Positions 6,649-16,482 are shown, counted from the first letter of the stretch. The stretch is DNA of 64,000 nt from Nitratiruptor tergarcus DSM 16512 (GCF_027946175.1 NZ_AP026671.1:558001-622000), one strand, 5' to 3'. Notes: generated by a model not told the origin, from the sequence alone. Made by a program: numbers and translations.

Positions 6649-9214
6649 TTATCTCTCTTATCAAGATACAATAAAATTTTTAGAGGATATGGTCAAAAAA
6701 TATCCTCACCTTATACAGATGCAAACGATTGGCTCAACATGGGAAAATCGACCAATTGTTTTAGCAACAATTACTCAAAATGTAGAGTTTGCCCATCTCA
6801 AACCAGCTCTACTTTATACAGGGACTATCCATGCAAGAGAGTGGATAGGTAACGAGCTTGCTGTTGCATTTATTCGCTATTTATTGACGCACTCTACAAC
6901 GGATCCAAGAGTGATGGAAGCGTTATCCAAAAGTACGCTCTATATCGTTCCGGTACTCAATCCTGATGGATTTGAGTACTCTCGAACACACTACTCTTTT
7001 TGGCGAAAAAATAGGCGCAAAAATCCTGATGGCAGTTATGGTGTCGATCTTAATAGAAACTTTAGTGTGGGCTGGGTAAAAAGTACAAATTATTCATCCA
7101 ATGTCTATGGTGGACCAGCTCCATTCAGTGAGCCAGAGACAAAAGCTATCAAAGAGTTTGTAGACAGTCATCCAAATATTACCATTGCTCTTGATTATCA
7201 CTCCCAAGGCAATGTCTTCTTTCCAGCCCATAAATTCAACCATGAAGCTGAAATTGACGGGACAGATCTCAATGTGCTTTGTGCCAATATGAACTATGAG
7301 ATATTTAAAGTAACGGGTAGAAAGTATGGTATCCACAGAGGAAAACCACCTACAAAGCTTATCAGCGGAAGCGGAAGGGAGTATTACTACTCAAAAGGGA
7401 TTTTGGCATCTGTTGTTGAGGTTGGAACAAGAAATATTCCGGACTATTTGCAAAATATGAGCGAATCGATCCATGAAAATATTCCAGCCCTTTTGTATGC
7501 TATGAGGGAAGCTTCAAATTATGCTCCATTACACCCACCAAGAGTAGAGTTTTTTACAATCAAGGAGAGTAGCAGCAACGCTGTTACATTAGAGTGGGAG
7601 TATGACCTTCAAGCCAATAGTGGAGTCTACTTTGAAATATATCGAAATGATCAACACAAGGAAGCGTGTAGGGAGCCATCACTCATAGGCACTACAACAA
7701 GACTGGAGTTTACCGATACAGACAGAGAGAGTGGAAAACTCTATTTTTACTATATTCGACCTGTCAATCTGCTTTCACGCCAAAAAGGCCCTTTTGCACC
7801 ACAAGTCAAGGTAATGACGACACTTGAGAGGGATGAGTTTTTTAGAAACCTCTTTCCGGCACCAAAAGATATAGGATATGTAGCGCACAAATCGAACAAA
7901 AACCGGGAGCATTTTGGCAAAAACTCTCTGTTTGTAGGGGTCAACGAGACGCTGGGTATAAGTTATGGTGTCATTCGTTTCAAACTCGATTCCGTTGCAA
8001 AAAATGCCCTTATTAAAGAGGCAAAAATCAGTCTTTATCCCCTTAACAGAGTTAATGTAAAGATTGAAAAATATGGTGAGTGGTCTATTTCTATTATAGA
8101 GAGTGTTGATGATATTACCGATTTTGACCAAATTCACAATGCAAAAGTAATTCAGACATTGGGGCAGACTATTCCATCGCAGCAGCTAACGCAAGGGATT
8201 TGGAAAACATGGAACTTCAATAGCTATGAAAGAGAGCTTTTGCAAGAGGCTATTAAAAAGGGAGAGGTGCTCTTTCGTATACAAGGACCTACAAAACTTC
8301 CTTTGGGAAGTGATTCACAGATGATGATGTTTGATTTGGGCTATGGTCCTTTTGGTGGGGGAATTCACTATCGCCCGCATCTTGATATCAAATATACTTT
8401 GCCTTCCACTAAACTTGAGATTGAGCCAAGCCGATTGGCTACAGTTACAAAAGATGGTGTTACACTAGATACCTTGAGCTGTGGATTTGATAGTGATGGA
8501 GATGTGGTGTATGGCTTTATGGAGTTTGATCTCTCAAGCTTGCCAGAAGCTGATACGACAGTGATTACAAATGCTTTCATAAGAATCCATAACAAACCGA
8601 TCAAACCAAGTGGAGAAGATATTCGCTATCTTATTGAGCTTGTCGATTTGGATGAGTTAGATTATGAGAAGCTCGAACATCGAGAATCTCTTGGGTTTAT
8701 AGATTATGAGGTGAGTGAGACTGAGCTTGCAAAAAAAGATGAGCATCTATTTTTGTTTGATACTTCTAGCAAAATTGAACTAGAAAACGCCCATGCACAA
8801 GATAAAAAAGTGGGCTTTATAATTCGACCTACTAAAGCATCACAGACAAAAAATCACATCATAGACTGGTATGACAAAAGAAGCCAAAATGAAGTCAAAC
8901 TCGATCTTAAATATATAAAAAGAAGAAAATATCCCGTTGCTCCTGTAAAAGATCTCTCGGCAAAAATAGAAAAAGGGATGGTAAAACTTACATGGGAAAA
9001 TCCTACAGACCCAGATTTTGTCGGTGCCTATGTGGTACGCAACCGATTCCATCCTCCACGTAATCCCCAAGATGGAGTGAAGCTCTATGCCGGAAAAGAC
9101 AACTATACGTATGACAATTTTGGCAATACCAAAATCGCCAAATACTATGCCGTGTTTACCTACGACGATGTGCCCAATTACAGTGAGCCCGTGATTTTAT
9201 ATTATGAGCCTTGA
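6638..9214 (+). CDS. Large M14 zinc carboxypeptidase with FN3 and DNRLRE-like domains
   Basis: This 858-residue protein starts at a TTG codon supported by AAAAGG seven bases upstream; no ATG fits. Residues 1-300 are an M14 carboxypeptidase: HAREW gives His65 and Glu68, VDLNRNF gives Asn139-Arg140, DYHSQG gives the third ligand His188, and VVEVGTR gives the catalytic Glu261. A fibronectin type III-like domain follows (about 303-390), then two long beta-rich stretches resembling DNRLRE modules (about 405-585 and 590-755), then a second FN3-like domain (about 770-855). Such modules normally belong to exported proteins, yet no signal peptide is visible. Overlap with the ligase gene implies a shared function, perhaps removal of residues that the ligases add. 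Confidence 0.85.
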   Translation: MKHNYLSYQDTIKFLEDMVKKYPHLIQMQTIGSTWENRPIVLATITQNVEFAHLKPALLYTGTIHAREWIGNELAVAFIRYLLTHSTTDPRVMEALSKSTLYIVPVLNPDGFEYSRTHYSFWRKNRRKNPDGSYGVDLNRNFSVGWVKSTNYSSNVYGGPAPFSEPETKAIKEFVDSHPNITIALDYHSQGNVFFPAHKFNHEAEIDGTDLNVLCANMNYEIFKVTGRKYGIHRGKPPTKLISGSGREYYYSKGILASVVEVGTRNIPDYLQNMSESIHENIPALLYAMREASNYAPLHPPRVEFFTIKESSSNAVTLEWEYDLQANSGVYFEIYRNDQHKEACREPSLIGTTTRLEFTDTDRESGKLYFYYIRPVNLLSRQKGPFAPQVKVMTTLERDEFFRNLFPAPKDIGYVAHKSNKNREHFGKNSLFVGVNETLGISYGVIRFKLDSVAKNALIKEAKISLYPLNRVNVKIEKYGEWSISIIESVDDITDFDQIHNAKVIQTLGQTIPSQQLTQGIWKTWNFNSYERELLQEAIKKGEVLFRIQGPTKLPLGSDSQMMMFDLGYGPFGGGIHYRPHLDIKYTLPSTKLEIEPSRLATVTKDGVTLDTLSCGFDSDGDVVYGFMEFDLSSLPEADTTVITNAFIRIHNKPIKPSGEDIRYLIELVDLDELDYEKLEHRESLGFIDYEVSETELAKKDEHLFLFDTSSKIELENAHAQDKKVGFIIRPTKASQTKNHIIDWYDKRSQNEVKLDLKYIKRRKYPVAPVKDLSAKIEKGMVKLTWENPTDPDFVGAYVVRNRFHPPRNPQDGVKLYAGKDNYTYDNFGNTKIAKYYAVFTYDDVPNYSEPVILYYEP

Positions 9215-9216
9215 AA

Positions 9217-10269
9217 ATGAAAGCACTTGTGGCAAGGGAGTGGCTCTTTTTTCTTTCTTTGATGCTTTTTGTATCGACTTCTCTTTTTATTGGCTCCCTG
9301 CCACACTATTCGCAAGATGAATACCAAATCCTTTTCATACTTTTTACTCTTTTTGTCGTCATAGAAGGATTGAAGCGGACCCGCTTCTTGCATGCTTTGG
9401 CTATCAATATGGAGCGCTTGGGCCTTGGAGCTTATGCTTTAATCGTTGGAACATTTTTAATATCCTTTTTCGTTACTAACGATGTAGCACTCATTATTAT
9501 GGTACCTCTGACACTTTCTATGCAAATTACCAATCGTTCGTGGGCCGTCATCCTCGAAGCCATAGCTGCCAACGCTGCTGCTTTACTGCCATACTCCACA
9601 CCACAAAATCTCTACATCTACTGGCACTATCACATTCCGGCACTTCAATTCATGCTCACAATCGCACCCTTTGTCTTTTTCTTCTTTCTTTTAACCCTTC
9701 TTGGGGTTTGGTGGTTTGATATCCGGATACAAAAGAGCGAAATCATTCCTCCGGCTATCCACAAAAAAGCCTATCCTTATCTCTTTTTCTTTCTTCTGAT
9801 TTTGGGAGTTATTTTCAATCTCCTCCCTTTGTGGCTGGGAGGGTTGGTGATTTTTTATGCACTTCTTTTGGATACCAGATCGCTTCGTATAGACTATTTT
9901 CTTCTTGCCACATTCTATCTATTTTTTGGTATAGCTGATAATTTCACGCATATATTCGCTTCGCAACTACACCATCCCCATCATATCTTTCTTCTTTCCA
10001 TTTTTCTTTCGCAACTGATGAGTAATGTCCCGGCCACACTTCTTCTGGCCAATTTCACTCATGAGTGGCAATCCCTTCTTTGGGGTGTGAGCGTGGGAGG
10101 ATATGGAGTGTTGTGGGGCTCTTTGGCAAATCTTATCGCCTATCGCTTCTACGCCAAAGAGTTTGGCAACCAGGAGCGTTTTTTGCAGCGTTTTTTACTC
10201 TTGAATATTTTGGCGCTTCTTCTGGGAATCGCTCTTTTTTTTAGCTGTTATAAATTTATAATTTTGTAA
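9217..10269 (+). CDS. ArsB/SLC13-like anion permease
   Basis: This is a roughly 350-residue integral membrane protein with about ten hydrophobic helices. The paired re-entrant motifs of the ion-transporter superfamily are recognisable as FFVTNDVALIIMVPL in the first half and SNVPATLLLANF in the second, as in ArsB, NhaD and citrate/SLC13 permeases. It is shorter than ArsB (about 430). The reading frame also has a TTG at 9211 that overlaps the previous stop; I prefer the ATG at 9217. It directly follows the M14 gene and is probably translated by coupling. Base composition is clearly more GC-rich than in most of the window. The substrate is unknown; a dicarboxylate or amino-acid-derived anion would suit the neighbours. 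Confidence 0.75.
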   Translation: MKALVAREWLFFLSLMLFVSTSLFIGSLPHYSQDEYQILFILFTLFVVIEGLKRTRFLHALAINMERLGLGAYALIVGTFLISFFVTNDVALIIMVPLTLSMQITNRSWAVILEAIAANAAALLPYSTPQNLYIYWHYHIPALQFMLTIAPFVFFFFLLTLLGVWWFDIRIQKSEIIPPAIHKKAYPYLFFFLLILGVIFNLLPLWLGGLVIFYALLLDTRSLRIDYFLLATFYLFFGIADNFTHIFASQLHHPHHIFLLSIFLSQLMSNVPATLLLANFTHEWQSLLWGVSVGGYGVLWGSLANLIAYRFYAKEFGNQERFLQRFLLLNILALLLGIALFFSCYKFIIL

Positions 10270-10298
10270 AATAGTAAAAATTTGTGCAAGGACACTCT

Positions 10299-12506
10299 AT
10301 GCAAAACCTCGAAGAGATTTTAAAAGCTCACAAACTAACCTGGGAAGATTACGAACATATCAAAAAGATTTTGGGACGAGAGCCAAACCTTGTGGAGATT
10401 GGGATATTCAGTGCAATGTGGAGCGAGCACTGCTCCTATAAATCTTCAAAAAAATATCTCAAAGGCTTCCCTACCGAAGCGCCATGGGTGATCCAAGGTC
10501 CTGGAGAGAATGCCGGCGTTATCGATATCGGTGGGGATATGGCCGCGGTATTCAAGATGGAGAGCCACAACCATCCAAGCTTCATTGAGCCCTATCAAGG
10601 AGCCGCGACGGGCGTAGGGGGGATATTGCGAGATGTCTTTACCATGGGAGCCCGTCCGGTAGCAAATCTCAATGCGTTGCGTTTTGGAGAGGTCCAAAGA
10701 GACGACGAGATAGGTGCCCATCAACGCTATTTGGTCCGAGGTGTGGTAGCAGGGATCGGCGGATATGGCAACTGCGTAGGCGTACCTACCATCGGTGGGG
10801 AGATGAGTTTTGAGAGCTGTTATAACGGCAATATCTTGGTCAACGCCTTTAGTCTTGGAGTTTGTAAAAAAGATGAGATCTTTTACGGAAGAGCCGAGGG
10901 TGTTGGCAATCCGGTCATCTACGTAGGAAGCAAGACCGGACGCGACGGGCTTGGGGGTGCGGTGATGAGTAGTGACAGCTTTACCGAAGAGACCAAGAAA
11001 CTGCGACCCACCGTCCAGGTAGGTGACCCTTTTACCGAAAAACTTCTGCTCGAAGCGTGTATGGAGCTCTTCAAAACCGATTATGTGATAGGTATTCAGG
11101 ATATGGGTGCGGCAGGACTCACTTCAAGCAGTTTCGAGATGGCTGGTCGAAGCGGTAGCGGAATGCGTCTGTGGCTCGACAGGGTGCCTATGAGAGAAGA
11201 GGGGATGACTCCTTATGAGCTGATGCTCAGCGAATCCCAGGAGCGTATGCTCATCTGCGCCAAAAAAGGAACGGAAGAGAAAGTCTTGGAGATTTTTCAC
11301 AAATGGGATCTTGATGCCGAGATCATCGGAGAGGTGACCGATACGGGGGTGATGGAGCTCTATTGGCATGGTGAAAAGGTAGCAGAAGTTCCTGTTGCAC
11401 CTGTGAGTGAAGAAGCCCCTGAGCTAGATCGTCCAACAAAAAGACCAGAGTATCTTGACTATATCAAAGAGACAAGTATCGATACAGTTCCTCATGTGGA
11501 TGATCAAGAGGCATTTGAGAAGCTTTGGAGTAGCCTTGAAGTGGTTAATAAAGCTTGGGTATATGAGCAGTATGATTCGATGGTACAAACCAATACCGTT
11601 AAGCACCCAGGAACTCTCGATGCAAGTGTAATTCGAGTAAAAGAGAATGGCAAAGCCATAGCTATGAGCAGCAAGTGTAATCCAAGATACTGCTATATCG
11701 ATCCAAAGGGTGGAGCTGCAGCTGCGGTGATGGCAGCAGGACGCAATGTAGCGATGAGTGGGGCTAGACCTTTAGCTATAACAGATTGTCTCAACTACGG
11801 AAACCCGGAAAATCCAGAAATGATGTGGCAATTTGCACAGGGGACTGAAGGGATCAAAGAAGCATGTAAAGCGCTTAATACTCCAGTTGTAAGCGGAAAT
11901 GTATCTCTCTATAACGAAACAAATGGTGTAAGTGTTTATCCAACACCGACTATTGCCATGGTAGGTCTCAATGATGATGCAAACAAAGTTTTGCCATCTT
12001 ACTTCCAAGAAGAGAATGATGTAGTTTATATCATAGGAGATACAGAAAAAGAGTTTGGAGGAAGCTTGTACCTCAAAGAGCTTTTTGGAAAAGTAGCAGG
12101 GGAGCTGCCAAAAATCGATTATGAAAAAGAGCTCAAACTTTGGAATTTTGTGATAGAGGCAAACAGACGAGGACTCCTCAAAGCCGCCAAAGATGTTGGG
12201 GTAGGGGGTATTGCAATTGCGCTGGCTAAAATGGCAGCGATGGGAGACAAAGGATTTTTGGGTAATTTTTGCTTTGAAGATAGCAGAGAGATTTTCAGTG
12301 AAACGTTTAGTAGGGCTCTTGTAGAAATTGATCCAAAAAATATGCATGTACTTGAAGAGCTTGCAAATGAAATTGGCATCCATGCAATACCACTTGGAAC
12401 AATTGGAGGCAATAGATTCCAGCTATGTGAGATTGATATGGATATGGAAAAGCTAAAAAGTATCTACTTTGACACATTCAAAAAAGAGATTGAAAAGGAT
12501 CTATAA
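10299..12506 (+). CDS. purL: Phosphoribosylformylglycinamidine synthase subunit PurL
   Basis: This roughly 735-residue protein is the synthetase subunit of the small (PurLQS) FGAM synthase, which converts FGAR to FGAM in purine synthesis using ammonia from PurQ. The hallmark segments are present: [12 protein letters not shown] near the N-terminus, [29 protein letters not shown], and the second-half repeat with [12 protein letters not shown] and [11 protein letters not shown] set the start at ATG 10299, six bases after AAGGA, rather than the upstream TTG at 10284. The first half (to about 11390) is GC-rich (55% in 10501-10560), while the second half is AT-rich (35% in 12301-12360), an abrupt change inside one gene. 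purQ and purS are not in the window. Confidence 0.95.
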   Translation: MQNLEEILKAHKLTWEDYEHIKKILGREPNLVEIGIFSAMWSEHCSYKSSKKYLKGFPTEAPWVIQGPGENAGVIDIGGDMAAVFKMESHNHPSFIEPYQGAATGVGGILRDVFTMGARPVANLNALRFGEVQRDDEIGAHQRYLVRGVVAGIGGYGNCVGVPTIGGEMSFESCYNGNILVNAFSLGVCKKDEIFYGRAEGVGNPVIYVGSKTGRDGLGGAVMSSDSFTEETKKLRPTVQVGDPFTEKLLLEACMELFKTDYVIGIQDMGAAGLTSSSFEMAGRSGSGMRLWLDRVPMREEGMTPYELMLSESQERMLICAKKGTEEKVLEIFHKWDLDAEIIGEVTDTGVMELYWHGEKVAEVPVAPVSEEAPELDRPTKRPEYLDYIKETSIDTVPHVDDQEAFEKLWSSLEVVNKAWVYEQYDSMVQTNTVKHPGTLDASVIRVKENGKAIAMSSKCNPRYCYIDPKGGAAAAVMAAGRNVAMSGARPLAITDCLNYGNPENPEMMWQFAQGTEGIKEACKALNTPVVSGNVSLYNETNGVSVYPTPTIAMVGLNDDANKVLPSYFQEENDVVYIIGDTEKEFGGSLYLKELFGKVAGELPKIDYEKELKLWNFVIEANRRGLLKAAKDVGVGGIAIALAKMAAMGDKGFLGNFCFEDSREIFSETFSRALVEIDPKNMHVLEELANEIGIHAIPLGTIGGNRFQLCEIDMDMEKLKSIYFDTFKKEIEKDL

Positions 12507-12516
12507 AATAAAATAT

Positions 12517-12535
12517 TTGCCGGCTTGGCCGGCAA
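12517..12535. terminator. Bidirectional hairpin between purL and the DUF389 gene
   Basis: A perfect GC-rich 8-bp stem (12517-12524 with 12528-12535, loop TTG) lies between the convergent stops at 12506 and 12540. On the - strand it is followed by a T-rich tract (ATATTTTATTTTAT), so it should stop the DUF389 transcript well. On the + strand no U-run follows, so termination of purL here is less certain. Confidence 0.7.
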
Positions 12536-12539
12536 GACT

Positions 12540-14354
12540 TCACAAAACTTGTTTGAATGAAATGATGAGTTTTTCATGGGGAAATTTTTTCTTGATTCGA
12601 TGTAAAATCGTTTCTTTAGCTTTAATATTCAATTCTTTATTGCTCAAAACCGATATAAAAAGAGTTGCTCCTCCTTTATGATATTGGATATTATCAAGTT
12701 GCAGTGTTACATCTTTGAATTTTAAATATTTTATCTGCTCATAAATTCGCTCTTCTTTAAGAACTGTCTGCGTGGCGACATAGAGTGGGAAAAAGATTGA
12801 TATCAAAAGCATGAGTTTGATAGCAAGTGCAGCTGAGGCGTATCTTTTGGATGCGTAGCCAAGAAGATAAAACATTATCCCTGCTGCAAAAACAATTCCT
12901 ATAATGTTTGCGAGATAGAGCAAAAATGCTTTATAAAATACATCTATATTCTCCCATCCAAGACCAATACCCGCAACACAAAGAGGTGGTACAAGTGCCA
13001 CTGCAATTGCAACGCCAGCTAAACTCTCTCCAACCTTTGAGTTTGCATATCCATATGCGGCGGCAAGTCCTGCGAGGATTGCTACACCAAGATCAAGAAG
13101 TGTAGGATTGGTGCGTATAGCCATCTGCTGTGTCATGTGCTCTATTGGGAATAGATTTGTAAACCCGAGGGCTAGCAAAAGAGCTAGAAGTGTAGAAATA
13201 AATACCGTTTTGAAACTATTTTTGACAAGAGTTTCATCAAAGCGAATAATTCCCATAGCAAGCGATATCACAGGCGCCATAAGCGGAGCTAAAATCATCG
13301 CACCGATAATTGTGGGAGAGGAGTTTTGAAAAAGGCCAAAGGTTGCCATCAAAACACTAATTAGAAGTAAAACTGTATATTCTATGCTTATTTTAGCATT
13401 ATCTTTGATTTTTTTAAAAAGATCTGCGAAGGCCTCTTCTGGAGCTATGGGTAAAAATGGCAAAGTTCTTTTGGTATAAAAATTGATAAACTCCTCATCT
13501 CTTGGAAGGCGATCAACTCTTATTGTCTCTTTTTCCTCTTTGGGACATGGCTTTGTTCCTGATACTATTTGGAGATTTGTCGGGACAATTTTGAGTATTA
13601 CATTTTTTGAGGTTATTGGTGCTTCATTATCACAAATAAGTGTAAGTTCTTTTTCTGCATTGAGTTTGATGCTATCTGTTACTAAAGTCCCTATACCCTT
13701 AGGAAGAAATTTTTGATCTTTTTTTACAAGAAAATAGCGCAGTTTAAGAGCTTCTATTATACTTGTTGGTGCATAGAGAACAGCAGCTACTTTTTTGCAT
13801 CCAGTTTGGGTATCTGTTAAAAAGGCTTCTCTTTTTTCTTTGATATATCTTGCATCTCCGGCTTCTATTAATAGTGAAGCAGTGATAAATTTTTGAGATT
13901 TAAGCTCTATATTTGTTTTAAAAAGGCGAATATTATAGAAGTTTTTTAAAAATGAGAGAAAAATATTTTGATTTGTTATCCACTTTTTATCACCTATCAC
14001 TGCTGATGAAAAGAGGAGTTTTTCGTTGCAGTATGTAAAATAATGCTGTTTCGTGGTAAGTGAGAAAAGCTCTTCAAGAGATGGGGGGAGATTAAAATAT
14101 TTCTGTGTTAAAGGATTGGAAGCATAGGGAATGATATAGATAGTAAAATTTTTCGCTTTTGCATAATGTAGCCATGCTTTGATTTCATTATCTCCAGCAA
14201 GCAAGAAGATAATTGATGATGGAGGGAAATCAACTATTTTGTCGTGAAACTCTTTTTTTATAGGATGCTTATGGAGATGCTCATATATGAGAAGCGAGTA
14301 CTTTTTTATAATCTCATGTTTAATATTTTTATCGTACAATAAATAGCAATGCAT
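12540..14354 (-). CDS. TIGR00341/DUF389 family membrane protein with degenerate DAGK-like N-terminus
   Basis: This is a 604-residue protein. The C-terminal half (about 330-530) carries the hydrophobic DUF389 core, recognised by SPTIIGAMILAPLMAPVISL and the following helices with PTLLDLGVAILAGLAAAYGYA and VALVPPLCVAG. Residues 1-300 form a soluble alpha/beta region. Segments such as IIFLLAGDNEIKAWLHYAKA followed by IYIIPYASNP are placed like the nucleotide loop and glycine-rich turn of diacylglycerol-kinase-type domains, but the GGDGT motif is lost. Function is unknown. It is convergent with purL and starts 41 bp from pfkA in the opposite direction. Confidence 0.75.
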   Translation of the reverse strand: MHCYLLYDKNIKHEIIKKYSLLIYEHLHKHPIKKEFHDKIVDFPPSSIIFLLAGDNEIKAWLHYAKAKNFTIYIIPYASNPLTQKYFNLPPSLEELFSLTTKQHYFTYCNEKLLFSSAVIGDKKWITNQNIFLSFLKNFYNIRLFKTNIELKSQKFITASLLIEAGDARYIKEKREAFLTDTQTGCKKVAAVLYAPTSIIEALKLRYFLVKKDQKFLPKGIGTLVTDSIKLNAEKELTLICDNEAPITSKNVILKIVPTNLQIVSGTKPCPKEEKETIRVDRLPRDEEFINFYTKRTLPFLPIAPEEAFADLFKKIKDNAKISIEYTVLLLISVLMATFGLFQNSSPTIIGAMILAPLMAPVISLAMGIIRFDETLVKNSFKTVFISTLLALLLALGFTNLFPIEHMTQQMAIRTNPTLLDLGVAILAGLAAAYGYANSKVGESLAGVAIAVALVPPLCVAGIGLGWENIDVFYKAFLLYLANIIGIVFAAGIMFYLLGYASKRYASAALAIKLMLLISIFFPLYVATQTVLKEERIYEQIKYLKFKDVTLQLDNIQYHKGGATLFISVLSNKELNIKAKETILHRIKKKFPHEKLIISFKQVL

Positions 14355-14395
14355 ATAACTACTTTTTAGTAAATTATATTAAAAAAGGCTTTTAA

Positions 14396-15349
14396 ATGAA
14401 AATAGCAATTATGGGAAGTGGTGGTGATGCACCGGGAATGAATCCCGCAATCAAACGATTTGTAGAAGTTGCTTATGAAATGGGACATGAGCCATACTTT
14501 ATATTCGATGGTCTTGAAGGGCTTATTGATGGAAAGATTGCTAAAGCAATATATAAAGATGTTGCTGGGATCATCCACAGAGGCGGAGCAATTATTGGCT
14601 CATCCCGATCAAAGAGATGGTATGAGAACGAGTATAGAAAAAAGGCATTCGAAAATCTTAAAGAGCATAATATAGATGCAATAGTTGTTATGGGAGGAGA
14701 TGGGAGTTTTAGAGCATTAGATCTTTTTAATAAAGAGTTTTCTATTAATTTTGTAGGTATCCCAACGACCATAGATAATGATATATATGGAACGGATTTG
14801 TGTCTTGGCGTAGATACGGCTTTAAATGTTATTCGAGATGCAGTTGATAAGATTCGCGATACCGCTTCTACTTTTGCTAGGGCTTTCGTTATTGAGACGA
14901 TGGGGAGAGAATGTGGTTATCTCGCTGCAGTAAGTGCTATTACAAGTGGAGCAGAGGTGTGTGTTATTCCAGAAGTGGATTTCAACAAGCCTCTTGCTAC
15001 AAAAATTTTACAAAAAGAGATAAAAGAGGGGAGGAGATATATTTTAGCCATAGTTGCTGAAGGAACAAAAAGAACAGCAGAGATTGCAAAGTGGCTTGAA
15101 GATGATATCGGAATGGAGACAAGAGTGACAGTGCTGGGGCATATCCAGCGTGGAGGCAATCCTACAGTAAAAGATAGGATGTTAGGTTTTGGTTTTGCAC
15201 TTAAAGCTCTTGAGGCTTTGAATGCTAAAGAAGAGGGTAAAATAGTTGTATATAAAAATGGAGAGTTTGGAGTTGAAAGTTTGAAAGATGCCCTCAAGCC
15301 ATATACAATTGATCCACAAATTCTTTCAATGCTTCACTTTTTAGATTGA
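14396..15349 (+). CDS. pfkA: ATP-dependent 6-phosphofructokinase
   Basis: This 317-residue glycolytic enzyme phosphorylates fructose 6-phosphate. It has the N-terminal GSGGDAPGMN loop, the nucleotide site GGDGS (100-104) and the catalytic PTTIDND (123-129, Asp127). Gly103 is the residue typical of ATP enzymes (PPi enzymes have Asp there), and position 124 is Thr rather than the Lys of PPi enzymes, so ATP is the likely donor. The gene stands alone, diverges from the DUF389 gene, and runs 16 nt into the end of the opposing histidine kinase gene. Many autotrophic Campylobacterota lack this step, so its presence fits the glucan-degradation genes at 35-64 kb. Confidence 0.95.
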   Translation: MKIAIMGSGGDAPGMNPAIKRFVEVAYEMGHEPYFIFDGLEGLIDGKIAKAIYKDVAGIIHRGGAIIGSSRSKRWYENEYRKKAFENLKEHNIDAIVVMGGDGSFRALDLFNKEFSINFVGIPTTIDNDIYGTDLCLGVDTALNVIRDAVDKIRDTASTFARAFVIETMGRECGYLAAVSAITSGAEVCVIPEVDFNKPLATKILQKEIKEGRRYILAIVAEGTKRTAEIAKWLEDDIGMETRVTVLGHIQRGGNPTVKDRMLGFGFALKALEALNAKEEGKIVVYKNGEFGVESLKDALKPYTIDPQILSMLHFLD

Positions 15350-16482
15350 TTGAAAGCGACAGTAAACGTCGTCTTTTCTTCATTTGATTCGACACTGATC
15401 AAGAAATTGTATTTTTTGCAGATACGCTGTACTATATGCAAACCTATCCCATAGCCACCTTGGTCACTCTCAGCTCTTTGATATCGCTCAAAAATTGTTT
15501 TGAGCTTTTTGCGGGGTATCGGCTTTGATCTATTGGTGATGCTTAGTTGACACCTTTGAAGAGTTATATTGATTTTGGAATTTTTAAATGCATACTTTAT
15601 AGCATTATCTATAAGATTTTTTATGAGTAGTCTTATCTCATCAGGATCTGCTTCTATGGTGCAAGAGTGTAGCTCTTTTGAGATAGTGAGACCCTTTTGA
15701 TCAATCAAAACATCAAAAAATCGAAGAATATCTTCAATTATGGATACTATATCGACCTGTTGTAGATGATTTTTCCTCTTTTTTGCAAGTGTTGCATAGG
15801 TAAGATCTTGATGAATACTGCTTAAGAGTCTTGCACTCATGATGATAATATCAAGGTATTTTGGATTATTCGTTTTTTTATATTTTTGGGTAGCTAGTAG
15901 CAGTGTTGTAACGGGAGTATTGAGCTCATGGGTGCTATCTTTGATGAATCTATCAAGGTTCTCAAGGCTTTCTCGCATAGGCTGAAGAAAGAGTTTGCCA
16001 AGATACCATCCGATACCAAGGAGAAAGAGGAAATAGAGCAAACTCAATAGTACAATATTTTTCAGTATTTTTCGGTATTTTGCATTTATACCACACTCTT
16101 TGATGATAATATACTCTATACCAAGATGTCCTTTCGCACTTTTATCTACATAATAGATGCAATCATTTTTAAAAGATAAAGATTTATCAAGTGATATCTT
16201 TTCATGAAAATTTCCTTTTATAAACTTTTGGTTTTTATCTAACAGTAAAAAATTAATTCCTTGAGGAATGACAAATTTCTTTCCTTCCATTTGTGCATCG
16301 ATAGCACTAGAAGCTATGTCAAAAGCTTCTCTTTGGAGTTTTGCGACTATTTTATCTTTTAAGGACTCTTTTTTTATACTATATTGGAAATAAGCAAAAG
16401 AGACAACAACTATACCTACAGCAATAATATAGGTGAAAAAAAATCGAAAAAGAGCTCTTTTTTCAGAGCGGCTCAAACTCAT
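15334..16482 (-). CDS. Sensor histidine kinase, CusS-like by context
   Basis: This 382-residue membrane kinase has a transmembrane helix at about 12-32, a periplasmic sensor region of about 105 residues, a second helix at 142-162, the H-box STHELNTPVTTL (His185), the N-box NLIDNAIKYAF and the G-box GYGIGLHIVQ. The periplasmic part has no obvious metal-rich cluster, so the signal cannot be read from sequence. The start overlaps the end of the response regulator gene by 20 nt. It is last in a SHOCT-copB-regulator-kinase operon inside a copper island, which makes copper or silver sensing the likely role. Its end overlaps the convergent pfkA stop. Confidence 0.85.
   Translation of the reverse strand: MSLSRSEKRALFRFFFTYIIAVGIVVVSFAYFQYSIKKESLKDKIVAKLQREAFDIASSAIDAQMEGKKFVIPQGINFLLLDKNQKFIKGNFHEKISLDKSLSFKNDCIYYVDKSAKGHLGIEYIIIKECGINAKYRKILKNIVLLSLLYFLFLLGIGWYLGKLFLQPMRESLENLDRFIKDSTHELNTPVTTLLLATQKYKKTNNPKYLDIIIMSARLLSSIHQDLTYATLAKKRKNHLQQVDIVSIIEDILRFFDVLIDQKGLTISKELHSCTIEADPDEIRLLIKNLIDNAIKYAFKNSKINITLQRCQLSITNRSKPIPRKKLKTIFERYQRAESDQGGYGIGLHIVQRICKKYNFLISVESNEEKTTFTVAFNQSKK

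Noticed and set aside
9211-9216. TTG start for the permease gene
   Set aside because: It overlaps the previous stop and lacks a ribosome site. The ATG six bases on is more likely.
10284-10298. TTG start for purL at 10284
   Set aside because: The AAGGA ribosome site lies after it, properly spaced for the ATG at 10299.
11772-12383. 203-residue open frame opposite purL
   Set aside because: It lies wholly within a strongly conserved gene, its product has no recognisable family, and it has no ribosome site. It is a shadow frame.
14355-14395. Divergent promoters between the DUF389 gene and pfkA
   Set aside because: Only 41 bp of AT-rich DNA is available and several weak TATATT-like boxes fit equally well. 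I could not choose one with support.
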